Shown: positions 1 to 10,989, numbered from the stretch's first letter. The stretch: DNA of 64,000 nucleotides from Podospora pseudoanserina (GCF_035222485.1 NC_085922.1:449001-513000), one strand, 5' to 3'. The notes: generated by a model not told the origin, from the sequence alone. Numbers and translations are program-made.

Positions 1-2
1 AC

Positions 3-719
3 ATGCCTTTTCGACTTCCCCTCAAGCATCTTCCCTCGCGATACCTCTCCATCGCTCCCGAATTTGCCAACCGCCTCAAGACCATCAACCTAGAAGTCGA
101 ACGGAAAGTCCCATGCCTCGCCATTCCCACTCTGAGCGACCCTTCGCTCTGGTCCAACCCTGCCTTCATTTCTGTTGATCCTCTTCCGTTCAAAATCTTC
201 CACGATGTTTACTACGACAACAATGATACCTTGAGCTCCCACGGTCTCTGGGTTCGGCAGAGAAATGGTGTGTGGCAGGCCAAGGTCAACCCATCAGTCA
301 GGAGAGGACGGGCAAACACAAGATTCGAAGAGTTACGGATAGAATCTGATATCCAAAAGGCTGTCGAGGCTATCACCAGAGTGGAGGCGCAAGCCACAGC
401 CAATTTCGGGCTGAACAAAATGGCTGACTTTACAACCTACCGAGAAGGGTGGAGAGTGGATGGCGACTTTATGGTTGTGAGAGACAATACTAGCTTCGGG
501 TGGGGCGTCGTTGAAATTGAGCTGGAGGAACAGATAAAGTGTGTGGGGGGAGAGGAAGTCGATGAGAAGTGGAAGGAGAGGAAGATGGAGGAGATGGATA
601 GGAGAATCGAGATGTTCATGGAGAAGTATAGCTGGGCATGGGGTAAAGGGCAGGTGAAGGGGAAGCTGAGTGCTTACTTGGACATGACGAGGGGGATCAG
701 AAGTGGAAGGGTGAGGTAG
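3..719 (+). CDS. CYTH-domain triphosphatase, thiamine-triphosphatase type
   Basis: Predicted 238-residue CYTH (tunnel) fold enzyme that hydrolyses a triphosphate such as thiamine triphosphate. The family signature ExExK is present as EVERK at residues 31-35. The basic strand WVRQRNGVWQAK lies near 83-94, the FTTYREGW strand near 143-150, and the acidic strand EIELE at 171-175 supplies metal-binding glutamates. The order of these charged strands is that of fungal and animal ThTPases. The first 25 residues are basic and rich in S/L/R without acids, which would suit mitochondrial targeting (inference). The ATG lies only 3 bases from the window edge, so an upstream exon or start cannot be excluded. 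No intron is needed. Other CYTH substrates (inorganic triphosphate, RNA 5' ends) are possible, but overall length fits ThTPase. Confidence 0.78.
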   Translation: MPFRLPLKHLPSRYLSIAPEFANRLKTINLEVERKVPCLAIPTLSDPSLWSNPAFISVDPLPFKIFHDVYYDNNDTLSSHGLWVRQRNGVWQAKVNPSVRRGRANTRFEELRIESDIQKAVEAITRVEAQATANFGLNKMADFTTYREGWRVDGDFMVVRDNTSFGWGVVEIELEEQIKCVGGEEVDEKWKERKMEEMDRRIEMFMEKYSWAWGKGQVKGKLSAYLDMTRGIRSGRVR

Positions 720-1215
720 TGTCGTACAGTCACCTCAAGATAAAGAGCATGTGCCAGGCATTCAAGGTCGTGGAAGCTTGATGATAGCCATTCAGATAGA
801 GTTTTGCTTCGAAGAATCATCGTTCTGGGTGACCGCAATCCTCTATCTCGGGTGGCATAACCTTAAGTGGAAATTGCTTTTTAAAATGTGAGAGCATAAA
901 AGTCACCAGACCGCAAAGTTGGAAGCACTCCCACAACCTTATATAACCAGCTCTTTTTCCTAAGCCCTATATAACCATCCTCTTTTCTCAAGACCCTTTT
1001 TCTTTTCCCCCACGCCACACATCACACTGGTACAATGGAGAAACAAGCCTGTCATTTTAGAGTGCTCACCACAAGACCACAACCTCACCACACCACCAAA
1101 ATCCCATCACAATACCAAAATCCTCACTCCAGTACCAACCAACGCATAATATCTGCCACACCTCAGCCAATCCCCGCAACTACCTACGCCAAAGACGAGC
1201 ATCACCCCATCAAAG
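720..1215. other. Intergenic spacer with promoter of the 1216 gene
   Basis: No coding signal. It holds the 3' flank of the triphosphatase gene and, from about 930, a pyrimidine-rich promoter with two TATATAACC boxes, listed separately. An ATG at 1035 opens an overlapping frame discussed under the next gene. Confidence 0.5.
940..976 (+). promoter_or_regulatory. Duplicated TATA box
   Basis: The nonamer TATATAACC occurs at 940-948 and again at 968-976, each followed by a CT-rich stretch, as an imperfect 28-bp direct repeat. It lies 60-90 bp before the first ATG (1035) and about 240-275 bp before the likely start at 1216. It reads as the core promoter of the small protein gene. Confidence 0.5.
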
Positions 1216-1563
1216 ATGTGCCAATACATCACCCGACTCTACCCCTGCGGGTATCAGTCTCCCATCATGATGCTCCGCTCGTGCGATTCAGACTGGAAGC
1301 CGGCCGGCACTCCCCGGAAGCCGCGTTGCCCTCTGGTGGAAAAGTACACCCAGTTCTTCAAGTCCAACCTCGAGAAGATCAAGATGAAGGACAGCAATGG
1401 CTGGGACGGCAAGGGCGCGTTTTGCGAGGGATATGACAGGGATGAGTGCAAGATCCGTAGGGCTTGTTTTGCGAACCCCAAGGGTCCGGATTATTCGACC
1501 CGGCTGGAGGCCTATAGAGAGGTGAAGAAGATACTTTTGGGAGAAGGAGAGGAGGAGAACTAG
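1216..1563 (+). CDS. Small cysteine-containing fungal protein, function unknown
   Basis: Predicted 115-residue soluble protein with seven cysteines. The N-terminus (MCQYITRLYPCG) puts two Cys ten residues apart, and a charged C-terminal half (KKILLGEGEEEN end) carries CEGYDRDECKIRRAC. The start resembles short, fungal-specific hypothetical proteins that begin MCQ/MCKY...C. There is no signal peptide or TM segment. The frame agrees with good codon use, and the duplicated TATA lies upstream. An ATG at 1035 opens a 133-codon overlapping frame in another phase. That may be an upstream ORF damping translation, or the true transcript may start after it. No function is assigned. Confidence 0.55.
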   Translation: MCQYITRLYPCGYQSPIMMLRSCDSDWKPAGTPRKPRCPLVEKYTQFFKSNLEKIKMKDSNGWDGKGAFCEGYDRDECKIRRACFANPKGPDYSTRLEAYREVKKILLGEGEEEN

Positions 1564-1950
1564 GAGTGGATATCAAGAAGGGAATTAAGAGGGGGGGGAA
1601 TTGGTTACACAGGAATAGGAAAAGTAAAGGGGGATATTAGGAGAGAATGAAAGGGGAAAAGAACTGGCTGCGGGGGAGAAGAGTCTGGTGTTTTGGTGAT
1701 GGCGGTAATGCGTTTATGTAGTTGCTATGTATTCGGCTTGGAGTGGGTAAGTAAGCAGGGGTTTTTATGTCAGTAAGGTTGGCTTTTACACATGTTTTCT
1801 GGTAAATGTTTATGATTTGCAGTAACGAGGAAACACATGAACCATAGATCGACCCTAACATAGTTATCATGCAACCCGATATCCATCCCTCAGCTCTGGC
1901 GGAACCTGAAATGCCCCATAGAACGCCACTCGGCCCTCTTCCAGCCTCTT
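1564..1950. other. Spacer, nothing recognised
   Basis: Downstream of the small protein gene, with G-rich then mixed sequence. No gene, repeat or RNA is recognised before the exon-like frames of the kinase-related locus begin. Confidence 0.4.
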
Positions 1951-3673
1951 TTACAGCTTTTCACCCTCAAGATCATATCTTTGCACGTCAGATGCCACCT
2001 GCACAAAGGAAGAAAACCCAGCCACCTTGGCTATTTTCCCGGTCTTGTCTGGCATGTCCTCTCCCACACAAACTGGTGTTCCGCTTTGACCAAACACTCT
2101 AGTGTTGGCAGGTTGCCCGAACTCGATAGAAGATCGATCTGGCAACCAGGTTTTTCCAAGTGGTTGGGTCATCGCTTGGATCAGCGGGAGCTTTAGACAA
2201 GAGGTTTCTGAAAGATCGGCTGGGCCTGCTCTGTTGGTGGACGCGGAAGATGCCTTGGCCGACCATCTGTGTAGCTAGAGTTGTATACCCAGTGATGGAG
2301 GTAAGTATCAGGTACCTGGTATCTTAGATAAAGGGACGTACGTACCTGACATCGACTATCTACTACTCCAATGCTCTTGGCTTCATCTTCAATCAAGCTG
2401 TCATCCAAGAGAGCGAGCTTGCTTGAGTTGTGCTTGATTCCTGGCCATTTGTCTTGTGACAGCCATTGGAGTGACAACTTCGGCTTGGATGAGTTAGCTG
2501 CTGGTTTCAATGCAGTCCAGCCGATGGTATCCACCAAGCTGACATCGTGGGTGAAGCCCGAGGGGAAGGTTTGCTGAGGAGAAGGGTCGAAGACCCTTGT
2601 AACTTTCCCCAGCTAAGTAGGTAGGTACATATTCCAAGGTTAGCCAATGCCTTGAAGCTTTTCAGATGCGCATTTTAAAGATATGCTTACTCTTACCTCA
2701 TGACCGTGTTTTGCAGAAGCAATTTGGATGTTGGAAGCCCAATCAGGTGTTGCTGCACCTGATTTGGCCGTTACCGCCGTCATGGCAAGTGTATCAGTTG
2801 ATACGGTGATGTATATTTTAGTCTGGTCTGCTTCAGGAATCACAAGGACCTCAAGCTTCCCTTCAAGCCGGTCTTTGGATTTGCTTTCACTGGAAGAAAT
2901 CCGTACAATACTCCCAAACACCGCTTTGAAAGACAGTGTCAGAGGCTAACCTACCACATCGGTTGCGGCAGGTTGGTTCGCTGTAGATGGCTGGCGTCCG
3001 ATTGTAGTTGTTGAAGATCCCCTGTCAGGTGTACTGGTGTTGACTCTGCTCTGTCAGCAGTTGGGTAGAAAGACTCTCGGATGAAGTTGACTTTGAATCC
3101 CCCAAACTCAGCAGGGTACTTGTGCAGCTCCTCCTGGTAGTCAAAGTCCTCTGGGACAATGACCTGCAGCTGGTGGTTGATGAGATGATAAAAGCCAATA
3201 GCGTGGGTTAACAAGTTTAGAATCTCCTCGACGGTCTCATTTGCCAGCGGCCTGATTGGTGAGATGACGATGGAGTGCGGATCTGGAGGTTGAGACATCA
3301 GGGGTAAAAGCGGATGATGGAACCGAACTGGGATGACGACGGGAACCTTGTCCACCGACAGGGGTACTGACCCCGAGTCGGGGTCAGTTACAGTATCTGG
3401 AGTTGTGCATGTCCAGTAGGCGTTATCGGGGTCCTTTTTGCTAGGCTCAAGATCTTCTTGCAGTGCATCCGGCAGCTGCTGTAGACTCAAGTGGTCCACC
3501 ATCTCTACCATGGTCTTGGATTGTCTCCTGGACCGGCTTTGCTTGACCTTGCCTGCGTATAATTCAGACTCTGGAGTCCGTCTCTTGGCTTTGGTAGACC
3601 CTAGGGCCTCAGGAATCTCAAGCGCATTTTGCTTTATATTCTCGTTCTTTCTGTTTGGTTTGAGACCTCCAAA
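1951..3673 (-). pseudogene. Exon-like frames downstream of the kinase fragment, unknown
   Basis: Reading the minus strand, open frames at about 3673-2951, 2921-2640, 2537-2193 and 2172-1951 look like consecutive exons. A CTTAG acceptor precedes the first. GTAGGT follows the first, GTAAGA closes the second after KHGHE, a CTTAG acceptor opens the third, and GTACGT closes it. The product would have no recognised domain (blocks such as SPIRPLANETVEEILNLLTH and FIRESFYPT). The phases of the first two frames do not join cleanly, so either a splice site was misread or the locus is damaged. It most likely forms the 3' part of the same degenerate gene as the kinase fragment. A 23-bp palindrome lies inside the first frame. 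Confidence 0.3.
3366..3388. repeat. Perfect 23-bp palindrome (11+1+11)
   Basis: The arms ACTGACCCCGA and TCGGGGTCAGT flank a single G. It lies inside an open frame of the decayed kinase-related locus (encoding ...TDPDSGSV... on the minus strand). Confidence 0.9.
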
Positions 3674-4215
3674 CTAAGAGTATTTTGGTGAATAAAACCA
3701 GTGGGAGAAAACTGAAACGTCGCGGATAACTCGTTTTTGCGCTCTTTTTAGGATCGTCCGAAGTCTTCCGAATACCGTCCCAAGTCCTCCATGGCTTTGC
3801 ACCACACTGACTTTTTTAGGCCCAACAGGAGTGTTTTGCCGATTTGGTGGCGGTAATGATTTGCTGGAATTGGCGAGCCATGGATGAGCCAGGCATTGTC
3901 TTATCGTAAATCCCTTTTCAGGATTGACAATCAAGATAAAGTCAATCAGACCCACCAAAGCCGTTAGTCTGCTGAGGGCACAAATCGCGAAAGTCGCGAC
4001 TTACAGGCTGGGTCACTGATTGGATCCCAATACGGTGACTGATACTCAAAGCGACCACCCAAAATCTGTTGATTCAAGTAGTAGGGAAAGTCCTTACTCA
4101 TGAGATCCTCAGATACGGGAGGTAACCGCAAAGACAAATATTCAAGACCACCCCCAGCGCCCAAATGTCAACTGTTTTGCCGTGGAGCTTTTGGGTGATA
4201 TTTAGGGATAGAAGG
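3674..4215 (-). pseudogene. Chk2/Rad53-like kinase C-lobe fragment, broken
   Basis: The minus strand encodes the end of a protein kinase. HGKTVDIWALGVVL (subdomain IX) is followed, after a change of frame, by LPPVSEDLMSKDFPYYLNQQ and RFEYQSPYWDPISDPA, then NPEKGFTIRQCLAHPWLA (subdomain XI). This block order and wording match Chk2/Rad53/Dun1-type FHA checkpoint kinases (PRD-4 in Neurospora). No N-lobe, HRD or DFG is found upstream. The reading frame shifts between CGY and PPVSED. Between DPA and LIDFI a GTAAGT donor and a CTAAC branch site are present, but no AG acceptor follows. These features indicate a decayed partial copy rather than a working kinase. Confidence 0.65.
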
Positions 4216-4603
4216 GATACAGTGCAGTACTGGAATTTTCTGTACGTCAAACCTGAATCATGCAGGGAACAGAGTTTTTGGATTACGTGCTATCATCGAC
4301 CGGTATAACACAGATTCGGTAGCATGACTTTGGTCTTGACCCTTGTTCAAGTGATACTCGGTGCGGCGCAGGTAGTAGGGTCGTTCGCCCCCATCACAGG
4401 GGACTGACCGGACGAAGCTAGGGCAATGAGCCCTTATTAACTTCAGATGTGGTTATTGAAATATCCAAAGCAAAAGTTCGGAGTTGTGTGTATAAAATAA
4501 ACAGTTCTATCCTCAGGGGCTCAGGGGTCAAAAAGTCTCCACCCTGATACCCACCCAGATACCCACCCAGCCTGGGGTGGATAACAAAAATGATGGTTAT
4601 GGT
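4216..4603. other. Spacer between kinase fragment and tRNA-Asp
   Basis: No gene recognised. A short direct repeat with GATACCCACCCAG occurs twice near 4550-4570, just downstream of the tRNA 3' end. Confidence 0.4.
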
Positions 4604-4689
4604 CTCTCCCGCCGGGAATTGAACCCGGGTCTCGAGCGTTGACATTTGAAGCTGACAAGCTCACATACTGACCACTATACTACGGAAGA
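4604..4689 (-). tRNA. tRNA-Asp (GTC) with a 14-nt intron
   Basis: A full cloverleaf can be read on the minus strand. The acceptor TCTTCCG/CGGGAGA pairs over seven positions with one G-T. The D arm is GTATAGTGGTCAGTAT. The anticodon stem is TGAGC/GCTCG and the T arm is CCGGG-TTCAATT-CCCGG. The anticodon GTC is at 4654-4656. The anticodon loop is interrupted after position 37 by a 14-nt intron at 4639-4652, the canonical site for nuclear tRNA introns. The discriminator base is G, as expected for tRNA-Asp. CCA is not encoded, as usual in eukaryotes. Confidence 0.93.
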
Positions 4690-5091
4690 TTTGCAGGTGT
4701 TGGCACCTGTCGTAGCTTGCATTTCGAGAGTGAAATGTGTGTTTATCACTGTCGGACTGTACGACCTACGAAAACGGGCGTGGGCTTGTGTACATACAGC
4801 GAGTTCCTCCATGCGCGGCGAATTGGTCCGAATGCATCATTTTAAAATACGAAATCGGGTCAGCCCATCGTGTTGATTACCTCAAACTTCACAGTTCGAC
4901 GAGGATGCTTTCTCTTAGACGCTCTCTTTGCATAAGGTACCTATGTAACCCAGCACCGTCAACTTGTCGATTCCTCCAACCATTAATCAGCACTTCCCTT
5001 CCATGATGTCAACCATGATATGAACCAAATGCAACCTCGCTATGATCAACTCTGATAAAAAATGGAAAACAGAAAGAAAGCAAACCAGCAA
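4690..5091. other. Spacer, nothing recognised
   Basis: Upstream flank of the tRNA-Asp and 3' flank of the membrane protein gene. No coding signal beyond chance frames. Confidence 0.4.
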
Positions 5092-7650
5092 CTAAGAATG
5101 CTCCCAAATCTTGAACGAAAATGGGCTACTCTTCGGCCTCCCCCTTTCAGGGCCAAACGTTTCTCTTCTCGTCCTCTCAAGCACCTCTGGCGGCGCAAAC
5201 CCATAATACACCCTCCCATTCCCAACAGTTGAGGCCCCGGTCGAATTGGCCGTAGTTGGCCTGTTCGACAACCCTGTCCCAATCTGTGGCGTGCCGACGC
5301 TCTCCCGATCAGAGATAACCCCATACCCCAGCCTGGTCTCCTTGATCTCCCACGGCACCTCGCCCCATTTGCTTGTCTTCCACGGCAGTTCCTCCAGGCA
5401 AGGAGCTCTGGTCGCTGCTATAACAGAGGAGACTTTGACATCCCTGACATGGTAGTTGTTCTGCGCCAGGGCCGCGGTTCCCAAGCCGACGCAGATGATG
5501 GTAGCCAAGATGGCAATCGAATAGGCTATCCACAGATCGCGCTGGACATACAGGTACGAGTTTGCGATGCGGGTTTTCACGCAGGGGTATTTCGGACTGG
5601 TGTCGTCTTCAGGTGATTCGGAAGCTGTCACGCCGGAGCGGGTCTGGGGTTCCGCAGCCCATGATACTATCATGAATTGCGGGTTGGAGAGCAGCGAGAG
5701 GGTGATGTTCTCGTAAAACTCCTGAACAGCGTCCATGAGGTTCGGAACGGCGAGAAAAGTAGCCTTGTCGATGAGCCGAGTCTGGGTAGCATCTGTGGTC
5801 GGATTCGGGAACGGGATGTAATGAATCTTGCCTTTTAGAAACTGACGAAAACCCAGACCTAGGGAATGGTACGCGGCTGATAGCCGGTAGAGCTCGTAGT
5901 CCGGATAGGGAAGAATATAATTTTTCTTAGGCTGGGCAGTCGTAGTGTCATTGGTGCCATCCGAAAGAGTGCTGTTAGCAGTCTCCAGTTTGGTATCGAT
6001 GATGGGCTTCAAGTGCTCTTTTTGGATGACTTTAGTCGACTGGGAGGAGAAAGTATGATTAAACTGAACAGTATACCGGGTTACGTAGTGTTCACATCGA
6101 AATATGACTGGTTCGTACCCGGACTGGAAATCAGCGTTGTCCTTTTTGGATGGCGGCAGAGCGTCGTTTGGCCTTGTGCGAACCGAGTGTCCTATCCAAA
6201 GGACAGGCTCTGTGCGGAGGGCACCCAAATGTCTCGGAAATGGCTTTTTAAGGGGCACGCCCCCTTCCAGTGTGTCAACCTGCGGTCTGGCGTATTCGCC
6301 GGCCATAACATCGGCAATGTAGGCATAATCTCCTTTTGGGATCAGATCAGAGGAATCAAAAGGTGCTCCTCGATCTCGAAGGGCTTTGTTATCCATATTC
6401 AGGCCTCGACCTAGTTCATCACACTTGTAACCTGGTGCCTCAAAGGTGATAACATAGCTGCAATTCCACCCCCTTCCGCAAGTGTCAAGAGCCACATTTT
6501 CTCGAGGCACGACATTTCCGGAGTAGGCGGTTTGCTTTGTCACCAAATCAGCAGGCTGGCTAATGCCATCCCAGTAGTCGTAGAAAGTCTGGTTGTAGGG
6601 CTCGAAGACCTCCGACGAGTTGGTCAGTGTGCAATTCCAAAGCGAGAGCGAGAAACCGGGGTAGCCATAGAGTCGATCAGCCAGCCGCCAGTTCTTTTTG
6701 CGTTCGGTGTCGAAATTGAGTGTCCGCACAGTGCTACACTCGGCCTGCTTTGCTTCTTCTCGAAGCTCGACGGTGAGAGAGGAAGGAGTCAAGATGACGA
6801 CGAGGGGAAACAGCCTTGCTCAGGGCGGCACACGGTCAGTTAAATCTTACACACATGGATTTTGAAGAGCGACTTACCACATAATAACTGCAAGGAAAAT
6901 CACCACCTTGCTTTTCCTCCAGATCTCGGTGTTGAACAAGCCTGTCAAGTCTTGGCTGATGGCGAAGATTCCGTCGACGGTCTTGAGCCTCAAATGGCGC
7001 CTTCTCACTGTTACCCAGACCTGTTGCCGGTACGCAAAAAAAACGGCAGCGAAGAGGGATGCTTTAGAGGCATACGAAAGGAAGCCGCCGAACCTCATCA
7101 TCTTCAACTGGTCATCCGCTGGCTTCCCGTTCAAGCTGACATAGAAGGCATGATGGGAGCCTGCAAAGACGATACCAAGAAACATGGCGGCATACATCAC
7201 CCATGGTGCGTTGAGCCAGCTCCATGACCAACGTGGTGGTCGTAGCGGTGGCTTTTCTGGGCCATCCGGGGACAGGTCTCTGTTCTGATATTGAGAATAG
7301 AAGCCGGGCGTGTCGGGTATTCCGGCGTAATACTCGTTTTGGTGAAGACCATGGGGTATTTTGGTCTCATCATATGGGGGACTGCCAAAAGGGGAGGCTT
7401 GTCGAACTCGGCGGTAGTCTGTTGTCCCGCCTTGTTGATTTATACCCAGCCCAATGCCTGCTTGCGACCCATTCCTTTCTGTTCTCTGGAAAAAGGTTAC
7501 ACGTCGAGGTAGGGGAGGGGATGCTGGGGAAGAGGTCATTTCGGGAGTCGGCGCAATAGGGTCTGACAAGGTAGGGTCCTGTTGTTGGAGGCCATGATAG
7601 TCGGCATTTGTCGATTGCTGCTGACCGTATTGAAGTGTGTGAGAGGCCAT
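5092..7650 (-). CDS. Large fungal four-TM plasma-membrane-type protein, function unknown
   Basis: Two exons, 7650-6878 and 6814-5092, join through a GTAAGT...AAG intron (6815-6877) that restores the frame in the middle of TM3 (FLAVIM-WLFPLVV). The product is 831 residues. A disordered, Pro/Gln-rich N-terminus of about 140 residues precedes TM1 (near 148-170), TM2 (near 187-208) and TM3 (249-268). A large, probably extracellular domain of about 400 residues follows, with many N-x-S/T sites and several cysteines, then TM4 (IAYSIAILATIICVGLG) and a cytosolic tail of about 120 residues. This architecture is shared by an uncharacterised family in filamentous ascomycetes, sometimes labelled 'formylmethionine deformylase-like', a name with no support in the sequence. 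Function unknown. Confidence 0.82.
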
Positions 7651-8942
7651 CGCTTCTCAGCAAAAGCTGCAAACGTGCTATTCCTATTGCATTCGGGTGG
7701 CAAGGCGGGATGGGTTCGCTAGGTTTGCGGTGATGATGGCGTGTGTTAGTGCGTGGGTGAACATGGAGGCCCGACACCAGATGCACAGATTACTGCTTCC
7801 CAGACTTGAGATTTTGTGAAGAAATAAAACACCCAGGGGTACTCGGGTGCACGTCAGTTCTCGAGTCCCGGTATATAAGAGGAGCATGGGTGGCAGACAG
7901 GGTCAACTCTTGTCTCACCACACTGAAGACGGGAAGCCATCAACTGCCAAGAACAGGGCTTGTGAAACAGAAGGTGCAAATGCTGGTCGCACTGCAGGCT
8001 GGGAATAACTCATGGGTCTGGCAGGATATAAAAGGGGGGGAACCTGACCAGTCGTGGGATTCTTCCGAGAAGGCGAGGAACAAACATGGGATGAATCCGC
8101 CCACAAAAGCCCAGAGGCCAACAGCACGAGCGGAGCGAACAAGTGCGGCAGTGCCGGCTTGGGCTGTTGACGATCAGACGTATCTCTCATTACTTACTGC
8201 ACACACCTGACATTAAGCAACCGAGATCTGGACATTTCCGAAATACCGAGATTCAAGACCACTCGGAATAGCTCCTCACCGCTCAGTGGTGCCAGTTCCC
8301 GGGTAGGGCAGGGTTCATGGAGGCTGTGTGCGGATACTGCGTGGCTTCATGGACAATCCTGCAAGACAAGAGCCATGGAACCAACCACAGATGGTATTAT
8401 CGAGGACTCGTTCTGCAGCGGGGGTACTCGGATCACCGCTCTCGAATCACTCTGGATTGTTGGTTGGATGGTGTTGGCTGCCCGACTATTGGCCGCATTT
8501 TCGAGGCCGCGCGCTTCAAGCTCGGCAAGCAAAGGCACTTGTTACTATCGGCACCCTAGCAGACACTCCTAACCTCAAAGATACAAACAAAGCTTTGGAG
8601 GGAGATTATTGCAGTTTGAAAACTGCCGATGAAAGCAAAAATTGGAGAAGAGAAGGGAAGCCCGCATCCGCAGTTTTGGTGGGATGTTGGACTGGGCTTC
8701 GACCACTGGGAGATATGCCCCACAATGCGGCGCCAACACGCCGGTAGCACAGTGCGCAGAAGTACGGTCATAATGTAGCCTCCTTCCCCCACATCTGTCA
8801 TTGCATACATAAAAGCCCAGTTGTTTTTGAATATCAATCAAATGATTCCCAGACAAACACTTTGTCTATGATGAAAAGGTGCCAATGAACAAAAGGTACA
8901 TCTACTGTAAGTCCTGGATATTGAAAATATGGGCAAAAGGAT
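7651..8942. other. Long spacer with orphan TATA-like boxes
   Basis: No convincing gene. On the plus strand TATATAAG occurs near 7870 and TATAAAAG near 8024, but neither leads to a recognisable ORF. The only frames downstream are short and without family likeness. On the minus strand this is the promoter side of the four-TM protein gene. Confidence 0.4.
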
Positions 8943-9014
8943 AGGACGAAACGTGATTTGAACACGTGACCTACCGGACTGCAGCCGGTTGCTCTACCCC
9001 TGAGCTATTCGTCC
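8943..9014 (-). tRNA. tRNA-Cys (GCA)
   Basis: The minus strand folds as a complete cloverleaf of 72 nt. The acceptor GGACGAA/TTCGTCC pairs perfectly. The D stem is GCTC/GAGC, the anticodon stem is ACCGG/CCGGT with loop CTGCAGT (anticodon GCA), and the T arm is ACGTG-TTCAAAT-CACGT. The discriminator is T (U73), a known identity element of tRNA-Cys. No intron. Confidence 0.95.
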
Positions 9015-9557
9015 TGGGATTTTGATTTGTTTGATGTAAAACTTTTGGAAACTTGGTATTATATAACAAGCATATCCAACCAAAATCAGCAAACGTCATG
9101 CTCGGTCAATAGCTCCGGCAACTGCAACCCGCCGCACTCCACAACATGATCACCACACTGCCGCCTCACATCATCGAACAGTAGGATTTGTTCCACGGGA
9201 CCGCTAGACCATTCCTTAAAATACGCATGTAAACGATCGACCCTCCACATTCACAACACCCACACTGATGACGCAGCTCGGACTCCCCCATTCGACCTCG
9301 GAAATCGGCAGCTTATCATCTTGAAAGGATGCCACCGTTATGTAGCAGGCAAATGCCACCGAACCATAGTCCGCACGCATGTCGGTTTAACAACACTGTC
9401 ATTTTGACGTAGTTACTCAATACTACGCTATCTGTGTCCAGAACCCTCCAAGTATCCTCCTATATCGGCTCCGACTGCTTTTGAACGACCTTTGGAGGTA
9501 TGACAGCCCCGCCGTGCCTTTCCAATCATCAGTCGCCTGTCCTGGACCAGGTATATT
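9015..9557. other. Spacer, nothing recognised
   Basis: Between tRNA-Cys and the 3' end of the hydrolase pseudogene. No coding signal or repeat seen. Confidence 0.4.
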
Positions 9558-10860
9558 TCAAAGACCACTGGATGCCAGAAAGCTGGTAATCTTCTCAAAT
9601 GACTTGGCAGCAGTCGTGTGGAAGTTGATGCCATGCCCCGTTCGGGGCAAGCTGATGGCCTTGAATGCCTTCGCTTTTGAGAAAATACTGGCCCCGGGTT
9701 TTCCAAGGACACCATCGCAACTGTTTTCTACCTGTTAATGGCTGGAGTTCTATGGTAAAAAGAAACTGACTCACTCTGCCATACAGTAAGGGAAATCATA
9801 TTTCCCTGAGAGTATCTGTGGAAATGCGGTCGGTTAATCTCAATCTTTTAATATATTCAACTGCGCACACTGCCTGGACTGCAGGAGCGCCATGTCGTTA
9901 CAGTTTCAACCAAGCCTTGAACTACGGGAGCGATGCACACCGCATTGCTAGTGGTGTGAACATCCTGGTTCTGCCAAGGTCGTGCCACCAACCATCTTGA
10001 AATCAAACCATCCCGAAGAGCCATGGAAGCACTTTCGCGGGCACATACCGTATCGAGTTGCCTCGATTTACCCGGTTTCTGGTGGGCAGCGATCTGGACG
10101 TCAGCTGCCTCAAGGAACTCCAGCCCGTTCAGATGAGTCGAGTTGTAACTGAAGCCTGTGGTGTTCCGCCAATCCAATCTGTCAACCCCCCCATCTCCTC
10201 GTATAGAGAAAACGCAGTCTTCGGACGGAGCCTACCAGTCAAAACAACCCCATCAACCAGCTTCCTGTTCTTCCTCACAACCTCGGATGAGATCGCGCTT
10301 CCAAAACCATGCCCAACAAGCACAGTTTTCGAAGGCCGCCCGGTACCACCGACATAATGCCCGCCCTTGACCAGCTTTGCCAACTCGGTCAATATGGCCA
10401 CTTGGTTCGATAGCTGCGCAACATAACCCAATCCTTGTTCCGACTTCTCCACACCCAACCGGTCATAGTAAAAGATTGAGTAGCCCTTGGTCAGCAGCTG
10501 GCTGGGGATAGTAACCATTTCACAATGAAAAAGGATCCAAGCACATACGTCCGGTCAAAGTTTAGCCCATGTGTTCCAAATCACCGCCGTTATTTTACCC
10601 TTTGGATCCGGTTTCTCGTGCCCGGGGCGGCAAAATGTCGCCGAGATGGTGTATGTCTCGGTCATGTTGACGGAAAACGGCGAGAGGACCGAGGCCGAGG
10701 TCTCGGAGGTGTGGCTGGCGATGGTGGCGACAAAGTTAGCGACGTCAAAGTCGGACTCGAAGGGATAAAGTCCGAAGACTGCGTTGTTGGAGCAGACGGT
10801 GACGTAGCTGTTTACTCCGGCGCTTCCCCAACCCGAGCTAAGCTATACTTGTGTCAGCCA
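9558..10860 (-). pseudogene. Alpha/beta-hydrolase gene, decayed
   Basis: On the minus strand the pieces of a fungal alpha/beta hydrolase lie in order. A beta-strand region (NNAVFGLYPFESDFDVANFV, TYTISATFCRPG) is followed, after a one-base frame change, by THGLNFDRT. Then come KGYSIFYYDRLGVEKSEQ, the nucleophile elbow VLVGHGFGS, and the end LPRTGHGINFHTTAAKSFE with the catalytic His region. The elbow should read GHSFG; the serine is replaced by glycine, so the copy would be inactive even if translated. A GTATGT...CCCAG segment near 10520-10560 could be an original intron. The 10130-9660 region is scrambled across frames. This is a host gene fossil, probably once a secreted or peroxisomal-type lipase-like hydrolase. 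Confidence 0.7.
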
Positions 10861-10989
10861 CAGGCATATGGCTTAAACCAGAGGTGTTTTCCCGAACTAT
10901 CTACTGCGACCACTGATGCAATGGAAAGATTTGCAACCGGGAATATGAGAACTATGTAGGTGGAGTCTCTCTCTTATGGAAAGACTATG

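Noticed and set aside
5092-7650. Label as a peptide deformylase
   Set aside because: No deformylase motifs (such as HEXXH with its Gly/Cys motifs) are present; the protein is a multi-TM membrane protein.
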